A stretch of 5,836 nucleotides of DNA from Chloroflexota bacterium (GTDB lineage Bacteria > Chloroflexota > Dehalococcoidia > Lucifugimonadales > UBA826), in contig PBDP01000001.1 in the NCBI GenBank assembly GCA_002718095.1, positions 72,493 to 78,328 of the forward strand, written 5' to 3'. A program made the position numbers and the translations under genes. Below are positions 4,531 through 5,836 of the stretch, in pieces. The notes under the pieces are model-generated. The model did no database searches, was not told the origin of the DNA, and saw nothing but the letters and a program-made list of their open reading frames with translations. Each line of letters starts with the position of its first letter. Position 1 is the first letter of the stretch.

Positions 4531-5836
4531 TTGTCTACCACATTTGATGTTTTACCAGATATAGAAAATATTGTTTCTATAGTTGATTGTTTTGGAAAAA
4601 TAGATCATTGTATGTTTTTGGATAGTGCGTCTAATACTTCTCAAATGGGAAAATACAGTTACCTGACTGCAAATCCGTTTCTTGTTGTGAAAAGTACTGC
4701 TCAATACATTTCAGTAATAAAGAATGGTAATGAAGAAAAACTTGAAGGGAATCCATGGGATGTTTTAGATAAACTTATATCTGAATATTCATATAAAACT
4801 ATTAACTCATCTTTTCCTTTTGAAGGTGGGGCAATTGGATATTGGACTTATGATTTAGGTAGGATGCTGGAAGATCTGCCTGATATTTCAGATAAACAAT
4901 ATAAGTATCCAGAAATGACAGTAGGGTTTTATGACTGGGTTATTGTTCAGGATCATGATTTAAATTTAATCACATTAGTTACTTCTGATAATCATCCTCA
5001 AATGACATCGCAAGATAGAAAAGAGTGGGTTTTTGAGATCATTAATAATAACCATGAATTATCACATCAAACAAAGCGTGTAGAAACTACCCTGGAATCT
5101 AATTTCACAGTAAATGATTATAAAAATTCAGTTGTTAATGTGAAAAATTATTTGAAAGAAGGGGATATATACCAGGCTAATATATCTCAACGTTTTTCCA
5201 TGCCTTTTGAAGGAGATTCATGGGAACTTTATCTTAAATTAAGAGAAACTAATCCGGGATCTTTTTCTGCATATATATCTACTCCTGACCTGACAATATT
5301 GAGTTCTTCTCCAGAATTATTTCTTTCATTAAATGCAAGTGACATAAAAACACGACCTATAAAGGGCACTAACCCTAGAGGAATCGATTCTGATGAAGAC
5401 CAAAACCTCGCAAATCAACTTGAAAATAGCCTTAAAGATCAGGCTGAAAATGTAATGATTGTAGATTTAATGAGGAATGATTTAGGTAAGGTTTCTTCGA
5501 TAGGCTCTGTTAAAGTAACAGAGTTATTTGAACTTGAGAAACACCCAACGGTTTGGCATCTTGTTTCAACAATAAATTCTAAATTGAGTCCACGATATGG
5601 TCCGGTTGATTTGCTTAGACAATGCTTTCCCGGTGGATCTATAACGGGAGCTCCTAAGATAAGAGCTATGGAAATTATTGAGGAAATAGAACCTGATAGA
5701 CGGGGAGTGTACTGTGGAAGTATAGGGTACATTGGATTTAACGGAAATATGTCTACCAACATTGCTATAAGAACAATGACTCTGGAAGATAATATGATTG
5801 TGTTTCATAGCGGTGGAGGAATTGTTTCTGATTCTG
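4531..5836 (+). CDS. pabB: Aminodeoxychorismate synthase component I (PabB), 3' end cut by window
   Basis: PabB aminates chorismate to 4-amino-4-deoxychorismate, the first step from chorismate to p-aminobenzoate and folate, using ammonia from the glutamine amidotransferase PabA. The frame is open from 4531 to the window end: 435 codons. Chorismate-binding motifs come in order: FLDSA (29-33), GDIYQANISQRF (211-222), RPIKGT (275-280), QAENVMIVDLMRNDLGKV (304-321), HPTVWHL (338-344), FPGGSITGAPK (366-376), YCGSIGYIGF (394-403) and GGGIVSDS (428-435). Lys278 in PIKGT is the PabB hallmark; anthranilate synthase TrpE normally has Ala there. About 30 residues appear to be missing at the end. A TAA directly precedes the TTG at 4531, so nothing can start further upstream. 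The first ATG (codon 28) lies next to the conserved FLDSA segment and would remove the usual N-terminal strand, so TTG, with GGA 7 nt upstream, is preferred. Third gene of the apparent operon. Confidence 0.94.
   Translation, partial: MSTTFDVLPDIENIVSIVDCFGKIDHCMFLDSASNTSQMGKYSYLTANPFLVVKSTAQYISVIKNGNEEKLEGNPWDVLDKLISEYSYKTINSSFPFEGGAIGYWTYDLGRMLEDLPDISDKQYKYPEMTVGFYDWVIVQDHDLNLITLVTSDNHPQMTSQDRKEWVFEIINNNHELSHQTKRVETTLESNFTVNDYKNSVVNVKNYLKEGDIYQANISQRFSMPFEGDSWELYLKLRETNPGSFSAYISTPDLTILSSSPELFLSLNASDIKTRPIKGTNPRGIDSDEDQNLANQLENSLKDQAENVMIVDLMRNDLGKVSSIGSVKVTELFELEKHPTVWHLVSTINSKLSPRYGPVDLLRQCFPGGSITGAPKIRAMEIIEEIEPDRRGVYCGSIGYIGFNGNMSTNIAIRTMTLEDNMIVFHSGGGIVSDS

Noticed and set aside
5439-5762. 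Open frame of 107 codons on the - strand
   Set aside because: It lies wholly antisense to the well-conserved chorismate-binding core of pabB and its protein resembles nothing I know; it is a shadow of that gene.
5566-5808. Open frame of 80 codons on the - strand
   Set aside because: Also antisense to conserved pabB motifs and overlapping the previous frame; no start signal or recognisable product.
4531-5836. Anthranilate synthase component I (TrpE)
   Set aside because: The active-site segment reads PIKGT with Lys, the aminodeoxychorismate synthase form, and not PIAGT as in TrpE; the YQANISQRF segment also fits PabB.

Overview
This is an AT-rich window of tightly packed bacterial chromosome with seven protein-coding genes, two of them cut by the window edges. 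I see no RNA genes, insertion sequences, CRISPR arrays or long repeats. Gaps between genes are 20 nt or less, or slight overlaps, except for one divergent intergenic region of 104 nt. Three of the six visible start codons are not ATG (GTG, GTG, TTG). The gene content is a flavin-dependent monooxygenase of the NtaA/SnaA/DszA type beside an enolase-superfamily sugar-acid dehydratase, in a compact low-GC genome. From general knowledge this fits a marine, streamlined SAR202-like Chloroflexota lineage, known for many paralogues of exactly these two families. That placement is an inference from gene content, not a phylogenetic result.

Layout. (1) Positions 1-874, + strand: the C-terminal end of the monooxygenase, then after 7 nt a 169-residue pentapeptide-repeat protein. 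(2) Positions 871-2180, - strand: thiL (thiamine-monophosphate kinase), followed with a 1-nt stop/start overlap by a 97-residue protein of unknown function that has a small Cys/His cluster. The last 4 nt of this small gene overlap the end of the pentapeptide gene tail to tail. (3) Positions 2181-2284: a divergent intergenic region with a plausible + strand promoter. (4) Positions 2285-5836, + strand: an apparent operon of a galactonate-dehydratase-like enolase-superfamily enzyme, an SGNH/GDSL hydrolase without signal peptide, and pabB (aminodeoxychorismate synthase component I). pabB starts at TTG and runs off the window about 30 residues short of its usual end.

How the genes may work together. 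ThiL finishes thiamine diphosphate synthesis and PabB starts the p-aminobenzoate branch of folate synthesis; both are housekeeping. The dehydratase and the cytoplasmic esterase-like protein are accessory catabolic genes that could act one after the other on an acylated sugar acid or lactone, but this rests only on adjacency. I find no clear evidence of a wholly new system. The points most worth a second look are the unknown Cys/His protein coupled to thiL, the SGNH enzyme without its block III Asn, the dehydratase with Arg where characterised relatives have a catalytic His, and the 40-residue super-period of the pentapeptide protein.
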